Positions 25,549-38,325 are shown, counted from the first letter of the stretch. The stretch is DNA of 64,000 bases from Ichthyophonus hoferi (GCA_002751075.1 NAOQ01000111.1:91189-155188), one strand, 5' to 3'. Notes: generated by a model not told the origin, from the letters alone. Translations and numbers: made by a program.

Positions 25549-28500
25549 ATGCCGTTAGGAAAAACATCAGGAGTATTGGATCTTCTACTAGGAGACCGCT
25601 ACAAGGCTACGAAAAGAATAGGCGGGGGTTCATTTGGTGATATCTATTTGGGTAAGACCGTAACACTTTTATTGGTATGCCTCTTCCTTTTAATGTTGGA
25701 ATTAAAATTTTCAGGGGAATGCATGCTAGCATATAGTATATAAGTTCTCCTTTGCTATGTTTATTTCAACATCTTCTACCTAGCCGGGGATGGAGAAATA
25801 AGGCAATGGAGAGAGGGAAAGAATCAGAAAATAAGAAAAGAAAAAAATATATAGTGAATTTCATCCTATTCCACGGTATGTATTACTTATGAAGGCATCT
25901 GATAATAAAGAAAGTAATCCAATATTGCTTTCGTTTCCAAACATTGTATTATGTGCGTGTGTAGCTAAAGTCACAATTTGAGTTTTTCATAACTATGTAT
26001 TGATGTAGTGGTTTTGTTTTAGTTTATTTTTTAAAAAATTTCTCGCATATCCGTATGCATGCATGCATTTGGTTGAGTTTAGATATTTAAAGGTTTAAAG
26101 TTAATCTTATACAATAAATAGAATTGTTGAATTTTTCTAATAATCCATGTTCATGCTATTATGCAGGTGGGTTTAGAATCCTTTCTAGTTGTTATATATA
26201 TTATAAGCTACTGCACTAAGTGAAATAGGTGTTATATCGATTGGCATAACCATACTACCTTCATTAAATCTGCGTCCAAAGAAAACCGAGATGTTTAAAA
26301 ATATAAAAAGACAATCATCAGGTGTGAAGAAGAAATAAGTATTACTATTGAGTAGAGATAGATGCCTTGACCACCAATTGCTTTCTTATATTATAATTCC
26401 CCGACTATCCAGGTCACGATACAATCACGGGAAAGGATGTTGCTGTCAAAGTAGAACCATTAAGCACATTACATCCTCAGCTGGCACACGAAGCAAAGAT
26501 ATACAAATTACTGAACAAAAAAAGCAACTCATGTAAGTATGCAGATGAGTATGCTATATATAGCATGATGTTTAGGGGCTTCGATAAATATAATTCTGTT
26601 TGTATGTGCATTCTACATGGAGGTATCAAAATATGAGTATGAAGGTTTTCGCATAATAGATAAAGACGTATATATATGTACATTGCAATTTTTACTTAAC
26701 CTTCCGTGACAAATATTTTGGCTTTAAAAATATTGATTTTTCCTCTTGATATATTTCTCTCGAGATATGTTTTATTTTTTAAAAAAATATGTGATTAGAT
26801 TATTTGTAGTATAGACCTATACTACTCTCACTCTTACTTTCCTGTGTTAACGAGCTAATTAACATTGCCAATCATATCCTCTCAGGCGTACCCCATTTAC
26901 ACTGGACTGGTATAGCTGGCGACTACACAGTCATGGTAATAGACCTCTTGGGACCTAGTCTTGAAGATCTCTTTCAGGAAAACGGCGGCTCGTTCTCCCT
27001 AAAAACAGTTGTTATCCTGGCTATTCAGCTGGTTAGTAACCATAGTAACTAATTATTAGCCTGTTAGTATAGCACATATTACCCCTTGTGATTGTGTCTT
27101 TTTTTATATATTTTTATATAGATATTCTTCGCTTTATTATACACTCCGGCACATACAAATAATTATGCATACTTGGGTAAATTATGTATGCAGATATTTA
27201 TACACATAATACAAGCTGTTGACCATACACCAATATGATACATTATAATGACTTTCCTACACATACTTCCATATACACCATCAGCAACTCGGTTAATTGG
27301 CTCGTCCACTTGTTTTATGCTTTTATCATAGTATTAGTTTATTTTTCATTATATTGTTCACTGTTATTTATACGCCTTTGGAAACAACTACCCATCTGTG
27401 CTATTAGGTTGTTGTATGGAATATAATCTAATAATGCATAAATCTATCTTTTCCTCTTTTCCGTTTTATTTTACTCTTCACTGGCATTTAAATTTATTTC
27501 AAAGTTTTAAAATTTTCACTAGTTTAATATGTGGAAACCACACAAAGGTTAAAAGAGATAGAAAGAGAAAGTCAGACAACCAGATCAAAAGTGCTGTTAC
27601 GTGCTTACAAAATTATTATATATGTATATATGTAGCTGTGGAGGAACTTACTTTCCCCCTCCTCCTCCCTCCTTGCCCGTCAACCTCTCAAACCATCCTT
27701 TTATAGGTTGTATCTATTTGCTACTGCTATACCTTTATATTAACCATGTTATGGTATTCCTTCTTCCAGTTGTCCTGCATCGAGAACATCCATGCGATTA
27801 ATTATCTACATCGTGACATTAAACCTGACAACTTTCTTATCGGTTTGGAAGCCCAAAAACACATAGTGTATATGATTGATTTTGGACTGTGCAAGCGGTA
27901 TATGGACCCTATTAGCGAGCAACATATTCCTTATCGCGATAATAAGTGTCTGGTGGGAACCGCTAGATATGCTAGCATTAATACACATATAGGTATAGGT
28001 AAGTAAGTAAAGGCAGCTTGGATATATGACTTTGTAACCTTTGTACGTCGAGTAGCGCCTACATACTAGAGAGTGTTCGACTTGTATATATATGCTTACT
28101 GTTATGCTATCATACTTTCAGACTATAATACATACTATCATATTATCATACCATCGTACTATCATACTTATAATTATACTATCATACTATTATGCTATCA
28201 TACATATATACCATAGTATTACTATACATACACACCAATTACTATAGTTTAACCAAGATACCTACATTGACCTTATCACACTACAGAACAAAGCCGACGA
28301 GATGATCTAGAATCAATAGGATATGTACTTCTTTATTTCCTTTTGGGATCATTACCATGGCAAGGCTTAAAGGCTAGCAATAACAAACAAAAGTATGAGA
28401 AAATTAGCGAGCGTAAAATGGCAACCCCAGTTCGGGTTCTTTGTAAAGGACAACCATGTATGATACCTCTCTTTCACCCTACCCCTACCTAGCTCGTGCT

Positions 28501-30337
28501 TGCATTATGATCACTGTGACTGCTAAATGTTTACCTAGAAGCATACTTACGTAGGCATGTATGTGCATCACCTATACCCATACTTACGTGTAAGGAGACT
28601 TATCCCTTATCCAATTGTTTGGTTTTAGTTGCTTATATATAGTTTGGTTGATTGGGTTTGTTCTTTTGCCTTATATATTTCAATGCTGGTTTCGAACTTG
28701 ATTGGTGTTTTTCTATTAATATTTCAAGAAATTGTTTGAATGTTTTCAAATATATATTGATTTTCTGTTACAAACGGCTCTCATTTTTTCCCCTGCTTTT
28801 CTTCACAGCTGTTAATGTATTCAAAAACAATCAGCTTGATATATGATTCATTCACACACTGTACACACTCACTTCATAAACACATGCACTTATTATCTAT
28901 AGTGTAGTAATATCGAATGGGTCCTATTAAACAACACAGTGGCCTTTGAGATCTATCTCAATTACGTAAAGGGGTTACGCTTTGATGTTGCACCCGAATA
29001 CCACTACTGTATTGATCTCTTTACGAATTTGCAAAAAGAAATGGGCCACTATCCGTCAGACTATATTTATGACTGGTCATCGCCTATAATGGTGCAGTTT
29101 GTTATCATTCTGTTTGCTTACTGATACTTACACTCGCTGTGTGTATGTATAGAAATGATTGCATATATTTTATTTCCTGTACGTGTTGTATGTTTTCTAT
29201 ATTTTTATAAACATGAAATACATACAACTAATTCATTGTATCTCATGCACTAATGTATTGTTGTCTATTCGAACAATTGTTTTTAGACTACCTATCAAAC
29301 ACCACTGACTATACAGTAGCCGTCAAATAAACTAATCTGCCAAGATTTTATGCTTAGAGCTACCAGTATTTTCATGTCAAACCAGTTCAAATTAACTTGT
29401 ACACGGGAGTTGTCTATTTTTTTCTTTCTATTTTTTTTTTTTCCTTTTCAAGTCAATAACCACCACTTTTTCTGTATAAAAAAAAGAAAAAAGTTCTTTC
29501 TTGCTTACTCTCTTCCTTTCCATTTATCTATCTTTGTTTCTTCCTTTCTGTCTATTCCGTGCTATTTCCCATTGTTTGTTAAGCAAATAAAATCAGTGGT
29601 TTTTACATTTGAATTCTGATACTACAAAAGCATCCTTTGTTAATATAAGGTGGTAACAATCAGGGAAGTGAAAAAAGAGAGAGAGAGGAGGATGAGAAGC
29701 CCAACTCTCCCTCAATGAAAATAGCCAAAGCATCCCCACAACGGGCGAAACCCCATAAGGGAAGATTAACGCGAGAGATGGCACGCTTGTCACCGTGGGA
29801 TAGAGGGGACAAAAATAACATATATGGTATGTACTTGGATAGTACTGGAGGATATATGTGTAGAACAATCCATACTAGATGAGAAAATGTATAAGAAAGA
29901 ATAGTTACATGGGAGGCGTATAGGAGTATAAATAGGCATATATACTATCATGCTGTTGTACAAACTATCACACTTATTATCATATTGGCATATATATTAT
30001 CATTCTAGCGTACAGACTATCACGAATGGTATCATACCTTCATACATACCTATTCTTCTTATATACAGAGCCCTCTCGCCTTTATTTTATCATGGTTATC
30101 ATAAATAAACTAAAGTTTTTTTTTTAAAAAAAAGTATTAAAGAAACGCAAAATTGTAATACTTGTCAACCTAAACTCCTTCGTTATTATTACTTTAGGGG
30201 CTCAAAAAGACTTGGACGCAGTCGACTCGGTCATTCAAAAGGGGACCATTGCTTTTCGTGTATCGCTCAGGAGGGCAATCTTGGCTGCTAAAATGAAAGA
30301 ACGCCTTGCTCAGCCAACTGTCCCACTGCATATATAG
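25549..30337 (+). CDS. casein kinase I family protein kinase with unusual C-terminal tail
   Basis: Ser/Thr protein kinase of the CK1 family, whose members act on already phosphorylated or acidic substrates in Wnt, Hedgehog, clock and trafficking pathways. Exons: 25549-25651, 26413-26532, 26886-27031, 27770-27998, 28287-28457, 28940-29091, 29664-29826, 30198-30337; about 407 aa. Visible: Gly loop [10 protein letters not shown] (24-33), catalytic Lys47 in VAVKVE, catalytic loop HRDIKPDN (137-144), DFG (160-162), the CK1 signature [20 protein letters not shown] (in place of the usual APE), and the WQGLKA and [10 protein letters not shown] segments. It is closest by eye to CK1 alpha/delta/epsilon. 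The domain ends near residue 307. The tail (308-407) is basic and Ser/Pro-rich and not one I recognise. The donor at 29091 and acceptor at 29664 are the least certain; the other joins are fixed by family alignment. Confidence 0.93.
28085..28215. repeat. ATACTATC microsatellite-like tract in CK1 intron
   Basis: Degenerate repeats of CATACTATCATA type between CK1 exons 4 and 5. Confidence 0.7.
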
Positions 30338-31860
30338 TCATATGTAGCCATCTGCATTTCCTATCCTATCCCATGTGCTTTTCTTCCCTTTTTTTCTTTT
30401 ATTTTTTTTTAGTATGGGATTGCGTTTCTATAATCTCTTTTCCTATTTTTTTCTTTCTTTTTTTACGCTCACTGCGCTTTCTTCAAGAATGTGGAAAGCA
30501 TATTGAATAATATATATAAGTGCAATGTAGATGCGTATTCTACGCTAAATATCCCTAAATTGGAAAAAAGTTGTTATTAAAGAAATCATTTGAGTTTTTT
30601 TTTGGATTTCGAAAATGTAGATATCCGTAGATTGATATATGTAATGTCTGATAGGTTGTGGTGTATATATATCAACTCTATGTCAACACTACACACTACG
30701 AACTAAAGAACCAAATTAAAAGTTAGGAGTGGGGTAAATTGATTGAGTTGAGAAGGTCTAAAAGATAACATAACTATATATACTGTTTTCCTATAGTCTG
30801 GTCATTGCCTTCTTTCAAAGGATTTTACAGATCACGCCAGTTACCATATATATATGCTACAACCGGGTGGCCCAGGTGGCAACTGATAATAGCAAGAATC
30901 ACTATGAAATTAAATGAAAAACTAGCCCTTAGGGCTGTGATTTTGTTTTGATAATGCTCTCTAGTGCCTATTCATTGGTGTATCTTGACCTATATTTATA
31001 AACCTTACAATTTAACTGTCAAAATTGCACAAGTCAACGAGGCCCTGCCATTTACATGACTGTGTACATTTATCATCAGTTTTTTTAATATAGCAATCAT
31101 TTTAGAGACTAATGGTTATATACCTCTGATATCTTTAAGTAGTCAATGATAATCAAAACAACTCGTCCGTTTAATATAATTAAATAGCAAACATATTTCA
31201 ATATCTAATTGTACCGTTGACTATCGGATATATTGCCATACGATTTTACGTTTTATAAATTTACATGGCAAATACCTATTGTTTACAATGGATTTTACCT
31301 CTTAAGTTTTTATGTCAAAACAGGTATTTATAGAATTTCTACTACCTAAACTATGCATACATGCTGTTATTTTACAGGATGGTGTATATGCAACGAGTGT
31401 TTGAGCTGTCCATAGTGTAATATTTATCTTGTTATTTACAAACGCAACTTTATTAATAAACGATCTAAAGCTCAAGTATGTCAAGCTATTTGGTATATGC
31501 AAAGCAACAACAACTAATACATAAAATATATCTCCAAATAGATGTAAAGCCTAAGTAGCCCCGATTGATTGGTTAAAACGTGAGCTAGTCAGGCCATGTT
31601 GTTGTTTATAAGGACTTGTATAATAAAACCAAAAATGTGGTCACACTGTGAGTCAAAAATCCTCAAGGTATGGTATAATATTATGTAAAGATCTATTATA
31701 CTAAATAATATTTAAGATGTAATTAAATTAATATGAAAATTAATTTAATATTGAGTCTAAAGTTATAGAGATAGTCAACCGGCCATTTCTTTCTTTTTTA
31801 TATCTTAAATACTATCACTATTCTGTAAACTCGGGTACAGATACCTATTCTATCTTATGA
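30338..31860. other. CK1 3' UTR and AT-rich intergenic
   Basis: Pyrimidine-rich sequence follows the CK1 stop codon, then AT-rich DNA with no gene recognised. ORFs here are short and lack family resemblance. Confidence 0.5.
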
Positions 31861-31924
31861 ACTAAATATACCAAGAGCTCTGGTCAAGCCACTTTCTATT
31901 GGATGCAGTGTCAGATGAAGATGA

Positions 31925-32055
31925 TTCTTTGAAAGAGCCTGTTGACGTAAAGGATATGAGGAATGATGTAGAATCAAGGCTAATGTCTCTTGGCCGAGTC
32001 TGTTGATATAAAAAATATGAATGATCCCGAATCAAGGCTAATGTCTCTGGGTAAA
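31925..32055. repeat. short tandem duplication at the edge of the retroelement cluster
   Basis: Two units of about 65 bp share AATCAAGGCTAATGTCTCT and a preceding GTTGA-TAAA-ATATGA stretch, with a small length difference. Just upstream, at about 31870, GAGCTCTGGTCAAGCCA is similar to GAGCTCTGACCAAGCCA at about 35020, so the segment belongs to a dispersed repeat. Confidence 0.7.
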
Positions 32056-32276
32056 CTTACCGGTTCCTCACTAGTAGCAACTTCGTAAATTGCGTCTTTT
32101 CTTAGGAAATCCCGTATCAGAGGAAAATTCTATCCTCTCTTACTTTGGCCTTGTCACAGACTGTTGGCATAATTGATCTAATTAGTCTATGACAAGATTG
32201 CTAAATATGACTGTGAGCCAATCAGTCTACTAATACGGAAAATGCTGAAGTAATTATTTACACTTACGTAATGCAC

Positions 32277-32405
32277 TGCCAATTAGAAATTAAGAGCCAA
32301 ATCCCTAAGCAAATTGATAGATAATGGAAACCAATTAAAATAATGCATAAAGAAGTGTGAGTCTTTTTATTCCCATGGCGTAAGACTACAAAGAATTAAC
32401 AATTT
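32277..32405 (+). repeat. left copy of identical 129-bp direct repeat, LTR-end-like (family C)
   Basis: Bases 32277-32405 are identical to 32859-32987 (offset 582). Both contain ATAATGCATAAAGAAG and reach GAATTAACA. In the right copy the sequence continues ATTTTGGCGTCCAAGC, which looks like an LTR end (AACA) followed by a primer-binding-like TTTGGCG stretch. It may be the 3' part of an LTR present twice, or one sequence placed twice by scaffolding. Confidence 0.75.
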
Positions 32406-32409
32406 CTGA

Positions 32410-32858
32410 NNNNNNNNNNNNNNNNNNNNNNNNNNNNNNNNNNNNNNNNNNNNNNNNNNNNNNNNNNNNNNNNNNNNNNNNNNNNNNNNNNNNNNNNNNN
32501 NNNNNNNNNNNNNNNNNNNNNNNNNNNNNNNNNNNNNNNNNNNNNNNNNNNNNNNNNNNNNNNNNNNNNNNNNNNNNNNNNNNNNNNNNNNNNNNNNNNN
32601 NNNNNNNNNNNNNNNNNNNNNNNNNNNNNNNNNNNNNNNNNNNNNNNNNNNNNNNNNNNNNNNNNNNNNNNNNNNNNNNNNNNNNNNNNNNNNNNNNNNN
32701 NNNNNNNNNNNNNNNNNNNNNNNNNNNNNNNNNNNNNNNNNNNNNNNNNNNNNNNNNNNNNNNNNNNNNNNNNNNNNNNNNNNNNNNNNNNNNNNNNNNN
32801 NNNNNNNNNNNNNNNNNNNNNNNNNNNNNNNNNNNNNNNNNNNNNNNNNNNNNNNNNN
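32410..32858. other. assembly gap (449 N)
   Basis: Run of 449 N. The two sides carry the same 129-bp sequence (see 32277-32405), so the gap may be a false gap, a collapsed tandem repeat or an unread LTR body. Confidence 1.
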
Positions 32859-32987
32859 TGCCAATTAGAAATTAAGAGCCAAATCCCTAAGCAAATTGAT
32901 AGATAATGGAAACCAATTAAAATAATGCATAAAGAAGTGTGAGTCTTTTTATTCCCATGGCGTAAGACTACAAAGAATTAACAATTT
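32859..32987 (+). repeat. right copy of identical 129-bp direct repeat
   Basis: Identical to 32277-32405. It continues to the right into TTGGCGTCCAAGC, while the left copy diverges into the N run within four bases of the shared end. Confidence 0.9.
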
Positions 32988-33176
32988 TGGCGTCCAAGCT
33001 AACCTACATCGTGGAGTAAACAGCTTGGCATACGAAGTTGATTTTCTCTGATAATATATAACTGTCAATTATTATAGATCCATATCTTTAGAGGTATTAT
33101 GCTATATCACTTGCATTCTTAATACACACACTAGCTATATATGACAACAATACCATAGCGTAATTGTGATGCTCAG

Positions 33177-33690
33177 TTGATGTTTCAAGTATTTTAACAC
33201 CCACAGCCTCAGATAAATGTTTATTCAAAACCTTCATGATGTCATTTGTTAATGCTTATTGTTTATCTTGCGTTGAACTTCTAAATGTTAGAAAGGCTTT
33301 AGAATGAGGCTTCACTTGCTAGCTAGAATTTAGATATTAACTACTAATAATTGATTCATTTGATGACGTCTGATTGTATTTGATTAGGAACTAGATGTTG
33401 AATGCAGTCCAAAGTAGGAATTTACCATGGTGTTAAGTAGTGATGGTTATTGGATTTCAATCACAAGTATTGTGATTTATGATACTCATACTATATAGTT
33501 TCCTGAATGAACCTGTGAATAGTCACTAGATGACTTATTTTCAGAACATAATCAAGAACAAGCATGTTGGTTCCCATTGGGTAATATGTTAAACTCAACT
33601 AAGTATCACCTTGTCAACTTTGCAACTTATTATTGGTCCATATACAACAAATATATAATCAGTATATGCAGTTGTATTCAGAATTTTGAT
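33177..33690 (+). mobile_element. LTR family A, copy 1 (diverged)
   Basis: Aligns with the copies starting at 33823 and 37408: shared blocks are the TTTCAAGTATTT-like start, TTATTGTTTATCTTG...TTGAAC, AGAATGAGG, AACTAGATG-TGAATGC, GGTTATTG and ATATATAATCAG. It is the most diverged of the five copies. Only 0.1 kb separates it from copy 2. Confidence 0.55.
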
Positions 33691-33822
33691 TGCTAGTTAG
33701 AATTAATAAAGAGAAGTGTAAGTTCAGAGTAAAACATAGTAGGTATGGAATTGCAAAAGAAAAAGACGTCTAGTAAGACTATCTCTAGGTACAAGTGCAA
33801 ATTTGTTACCACAATAGATATT

Positions 33823-34330
33823 TGTTGAAGTATTTCAGTCCTACACGTGTTTGATCGAATACCTCATGTTGTCTTACAAAAAAGTCTATTGTTTAGTTAG
33901 TTTTGAACCTCTAAAAGTTAAATAATTTCAATCAGTAATTAGAAGTTGGACATTAATTAATGATAATTAATCAATCTATGATGTTACCAATTGTAGTCAA
34001 TTAGAACTAGATGCTTAATGCTGTCTAGAATGTAAAAGTACTGTGGTTTTAAATAGTTTTGGCCATAGGTATATAATTACATCGTTATGTTTGATAATAC
34101 ATAACGTGATACATGGTTTTCTGAATGATCCTCTGAACAATCATTGGACAATATGGTATTAGAAACATATTGGACAACTATTAAGTTAGATTTTCCATTG
34201 GATAGTTATATTCAACACATGGTCAACTGGTATTGATCTAAAAATCAACAACTGTATAACCAGCAATCTCAGACTTAGTCAGGATCCTGATTTCATTTGG
34301 CAATAAGGTAAAAAAGGTAGACATTACTAA
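33823..34330 (+). mobile_element. LTR family A, copy 2
   Basis: Starts TGTTGAAGTATTTCAG, like 37408 and 41515. Internal blocks TTAGAACTAGATGCTTA, GGTCAACTGGTATTGA and TATAACCAGCAAT match copy 4 in order. The TATAACC block about 60-70 bp before the end is placed where an LTR promoter TATA would be. The 3' border is approximate. Confidence 0.7.
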
Positions 34331-34790
34331 AAACTAATGTAAAATTAATGGTGAGTTGCCCACAAAAAGCCCACCTTGGAACGATCACCCGCTTCCAAGA
34401 ACAGAGGCATAAAGAGAACAAGGCATTGAAGGGGAAATTAAGGTCTGTGTCTAGGACTAGGACCAAGAAGAAGAAGTAAAGAGTCTGTTTCTCCAGTGAT
34501 TTGAAGGAAGACAATGTGTCTCAGGACGTCTGGGATGAATTTATCAATTCTAACTCCAACACTAGTAGAATTAAAAAATGCATGGCAGTGGACCAGGATG
34601 AGAACCTGGGATATAACCATACAGTTTACAACAATACTAAAATTAAGATCCATAGGATTTAGGGAAAAGAAACTCCAAATACATCTTTTGCCTAATTCAA
34701 GTGAGCCCCACATGTCAAGACATTTAGGAGAAGGATATACCTCTTTTGAAGATTTGGATTCATAAAGAACAGAGTTTGAATAATCCAGTA
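34331..34790 (+). mobile_element. gag-like remnant after LTR A copy 2
   Basis: A Lys/Arg-rich then Ser/Asp-rich potential coding stretch follows the LTR at the same place as the stretches after copies 3 and 4, with a similar order (basic segment, then FSSD-like acidic segment). It is decayed. No known capsid or zinc-finger motif is visible, so gag is inferred from position. Confidence 0.4.
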
Positions 34791-35969
34791 AAGAAGAAAA
34801 TCATGGCATGCCAGTTGACCATGAAGAGGATTTTTCACAGTACACTAAGATCACAACACTTAAAGGGTTAAACACTAAACATTAGATTGCAGTTAAAATA
34901 AAACTTCATGATATGTGGAGACTCTGAACTACAACATAAACGCCATCACTTTTATGTAAAACTTTAGAACAGATATTAATTCAACCTTATGAAGTGGAAA
35001 TAAAAAAACATACTTAGAGCTCTGACCAAGCCAAATCCAAATATAAAGAGGTTTCTAGTAATAATTATTACCAAAAAGTAAATTAACTATAAGTTATCTA
35101 TATTGCAGTATCACACAACTGAATTATCTAGCTACTTAATGCAAATATATATTTAAGTATTGATTGTACTAAATCTATATCTTGAGGTACAACATTATGT
35201 ACCACTCATATTATTAATATACATAAACGCAATATATGCATTAGTTATATGTGCCAACAGTTGCAATTCGACTTGGTTTGTGAAAAAACTAAAATAATAT
35301 TCATATTTCATTTATATATCATTTCATATTTATGTTTAAATATTCAATTATAGACAACACATCAAGCTTATTTCAACACTTCAAACAACCAAGGTGGACC
35401 AATGTGATTTACTCACTACAGTATGATTGTCTGCTGTGTCCTGAAAACCAGTTCAGCGTAGCTTTTATTATCATCTTTTAGTTATAATAGATCATTAATT
35501 ATTTAGTTTTACTCCCATATAATTTTTAGCTAGTCAGAACTAATATTCATTCATATTCCCTTAAAGTCAGATAATGCAACATAAACACGTGTAGTTTTGA
35601 CTGAAATGCTACATTAATTGATATATCATTGGTAGACACAAAGTTAGTTTAAGTGGTTGAATTAGTGAGTCAATTATCTTATACATTCTAGTTTTGACTA
35701 GCCAATAGATTAAAGTCTTTGTAACTATATATGGGCAAGAACCTGTATGAAATTTGATTTTTATCTTAACCAATAGCAGTTTTTGATTTTCTAAAAACGT
35801 GCATAAAATACTGATTTCTGTTTACAGAAAGGAGTCATTTACAAATATAGATTCTGTTATATCACTGGATAGTATACTTCATAAGTATTATTTGGCATCC
35901 AGGTATAAATTTAACTGTAGTACATTTTATTGAAAATATATGAATTTTGAAATATTACTTTTGGTATTA

Positions 35970-36337
35970 TTAGTAGTTGACAGCTAGCTCAACAATATTA
36001 ACTTGTAAGTTTGTACAATAATTACTTACACCACTTAATCTGCTATCGGAATTTGTAGAACTCAAAGATTCACTATTATTATTATTATCCACAGTCATAA
36101 ACTGTCTATCACCATTATCGTTCAAGTTTAAGACCTCCAATAGATTCCTGTAAAGTTCCTCCTCACTGTCTGACGAAAAGCTAATTCTTGTGTTCTTCTT
36201 ACCACTAATTGATCCAGTCTTTTTGACTATTAGAATTGCCGTTTTGGTTTTTAACCTTGTAACGTTGGGAGTTGGTGTTACATTTTTTAATGCGACCATT
36301 ACTTCAACCAACAAACAACAGAAAAAGACTAAGTCTT
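35970..36337 (-). mobile_element. gag-like remnant of the inverted family A element
   Basis: On the minus strand an open stretch of about 115 codons begins close after LTR A copy 3. It has a Thr/Lys-rich start and a Ser/Asp/Asn-rich middle (FSSDSEEE) resembling the stretches at 34.4 and 38.1 kb. It is the best-kept of the three. It is read opposite to its neighbours, so an element is inserted or rearranged in inverted orientation here. Confidence 0.45.
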
Positions 36338-36854
36338 TGTTACAGAATTTCGGTTGTAATTACCCATAAAACCGAAAAAGATGCAAACCAAGTCTGTGCA
36401 CTCTGGTTATATAGTTGTTGGCCCAGGTCAATACCAGTTGACTTTGTGATACACACCACAATATAAGTATATCCTCGTTTGGGGCTTTTTCCCTCTATGT
36501 TGTTTCCAAAATATTATCCAATGAATATACCAAGATTCAATTTGTTGCCATGTATCTTTTTTGTATCATGCATCATTACATGTGCTTGGAAACTAATCTT
36601 CAACACCACCTAATAACTATAGTGGGTTCCTAATCTTGATTACCGTTTACAGTCTAGTCCTAATTACGTAAAACTTAGTAACACCATGTACTCAATTAAT
36701 TGCCATTAATTAGTCTCTAATTCTCTCAAAACCAATTGACACCTCATTGTAAACGCTATTGAATATTTAGAGGTATAATGCAACACAAACAATAAACGTT
36801 AAGACATCATAAAGTATTCAGCATAATACTTGAAATAATTACAATACTTTGACA
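36338..36854 (-). mobile_element. LTR family A, copy 3, inverted
   Basis: Read on the minus strand, it matches copy 4: blocks AGCGTTTACAATGAGG, GCAATTAATTGAGTACATGG (compare AATTAATTACATGGTG), GTCAACTGGTATTGACC and CTATATAACCAG appear in order. It ends GTAACA at 36338, where copy 4 ends GTAACG. About 517 bp, close to the 523 bp of copy 4. Confidence 0.75.
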
Positions 36855-36884
36855 TTTAAATGAGTAAAATTGTACAAGATGTTG

Positions 36885-37407
36885 GATAATAATTTCAATG
36901 AAACCCTATTGAGCAACAACGGCAAACATGCTAGGGTTGGAGATGATAAATCAATAGATTGCCAGAGTGTTGCAGACTTAGCTCTAGAGAACTAAGTTAG
37001 GAATGTTAGCACTTCTCTCTACACATCACGGGGTATTTGGACACAGAATACTCAATCCCATTTAATGACCATTCTATTAATATGCATACTTTGCCTTCCA
37101 ACATGTATAGAACCCAGGAAATTCCACCACAACATGATCCACCACTGTTATGACCAATAACATAAGTGTCAGCACAGCCAACACAGCAGAAAATAAATAA
37201 AAATATGGTGCCCCAGAAAGCCCCTGTTCCTCTGGTGGGTGAATACTATGGACAGGGCCAAAACCATATTTATGAACCCTATGGCTATTGTGTAAATGCC
37301 TCACCACTAGAACAATTCACAGACTATGCAAATTTGCCTTTGAACAGGTCCCAGGTGATACCTTTTTATGCTCATCCAGGATACACCCATTAAAACTTCA
37401 TACCAAC
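36885..37407 (+). mobile_element. internal remnant before LTR A copy 4
   Basis: Potential coding sequence containing NNGKHARVGD, then a Pro/Tyr-rich open stretch (about 37205-37393) ending 15 bp before the LTR at 37408. The first 175 bp recur inverted at 41150-41350. Position suggests the 3' end of an element's internal region; no domain was recognised. Confidence 0.4.
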
Positions 37408-37930
37408 TGTTGAAGTATTTCAGCCACTAAAAGTGTCTAACTGAATACTCCACAAAGACTTGTACAAAAGTACTTATTGTTTCTGTAGCATTGAACCTTT
37501 AAGTGTTTAGTAGCGTTTAGAATGAGGTTTCAATTGGTAATTAAGAGTTAGACATTAATTAGTGATAATTAATTAATTACATGGTGTCACTAATTATAAT
37601 TAATTAGAACTAGATGCTTAGCGCTGTCTATAACGTAAATTTACAGTAGCTTTAAAAGTGTTGGTTATTGCCATTTAAACCCATATAGAAATTTATGATA
37701 CATACGTGATATATAGCATCCAGGATGATCTTTTACATAATATAATTATTGGACAATATGTTGCTGACAACATGTTAGATAGCAGTCAGGTTGAGTTTCT
37801 ATTCGATTATATGCTGCTCTCAAATGCTTATTATATGGTCAACTGGTATTGACCCAAACCAATAAATATATAACCAGCAATTACAAACTTGGTCTGGATT
37901 TTGGTTACATAATAGTACAATTACGTAACG
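37408..37930 (+). mobile_element. LTR family A, copy 4
   Basis: 523 bp from TGTTGAAGTATTTCAG to ACGTAACG. Promoter-like AATATATAACCAGCAA lies about 55 bp before the end. Full-length by comparison with copy 3. With copy 5 at 41515 in the same orientation it may bound a 4.1-kb composite element. Confidence 0.75.
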
Positions 37931-37949
37931 TACCGAATATTTATCCATT

Positions 37950-38325
37950 ACAAGAAGTTATGACTGTAAAGAGAAGAGACATTTCTACTCCTACTACTTT
38001 GCAAATAAGGCATAAAACTTTCATTACTTCTACAACTAAATTAAAATCCGTAGGTCAAAAGAAGCGACGCATACAACCCTTCTCTGATGCAAGTCATGTA
38101 GAAACTTCTGAAAATCTTCTCAAAGACTTTGATATTAGTACATGTCCCAGGTCAAGTGGAGCAGAAGAGGGACATCACATGTCCATTGATAGTAACGCTG
38201 AGTCCATCACAAACAATATTGATTTTGACAGAGGCAGAAGAAATATAAGAGATTTATTTCAATGTCATGTGTCCAAAAGATGTACCAACCCCAGTTCCAA
38301 CAGATCAAGAAGCAGAGATAGATAG
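37950..38325 (+). mobile_element. gag-like remnant after LTR A copy 4
   Basis: An open stretch of roughly 120 codons begins shortly after the LTR, with a Lys/Arg/Thr-rich start, KKRRIQPFSD and an acidic Ser-rich part, like those following copies 2 and 3. Function as gag is inferred from position only. Confidence 0.45.

Noticed and set aside
32367-32864. Open frame of 165 codons on the minus strand
   Set aside because: Almost all of it is N; the frame is open only because the bases are unknown.
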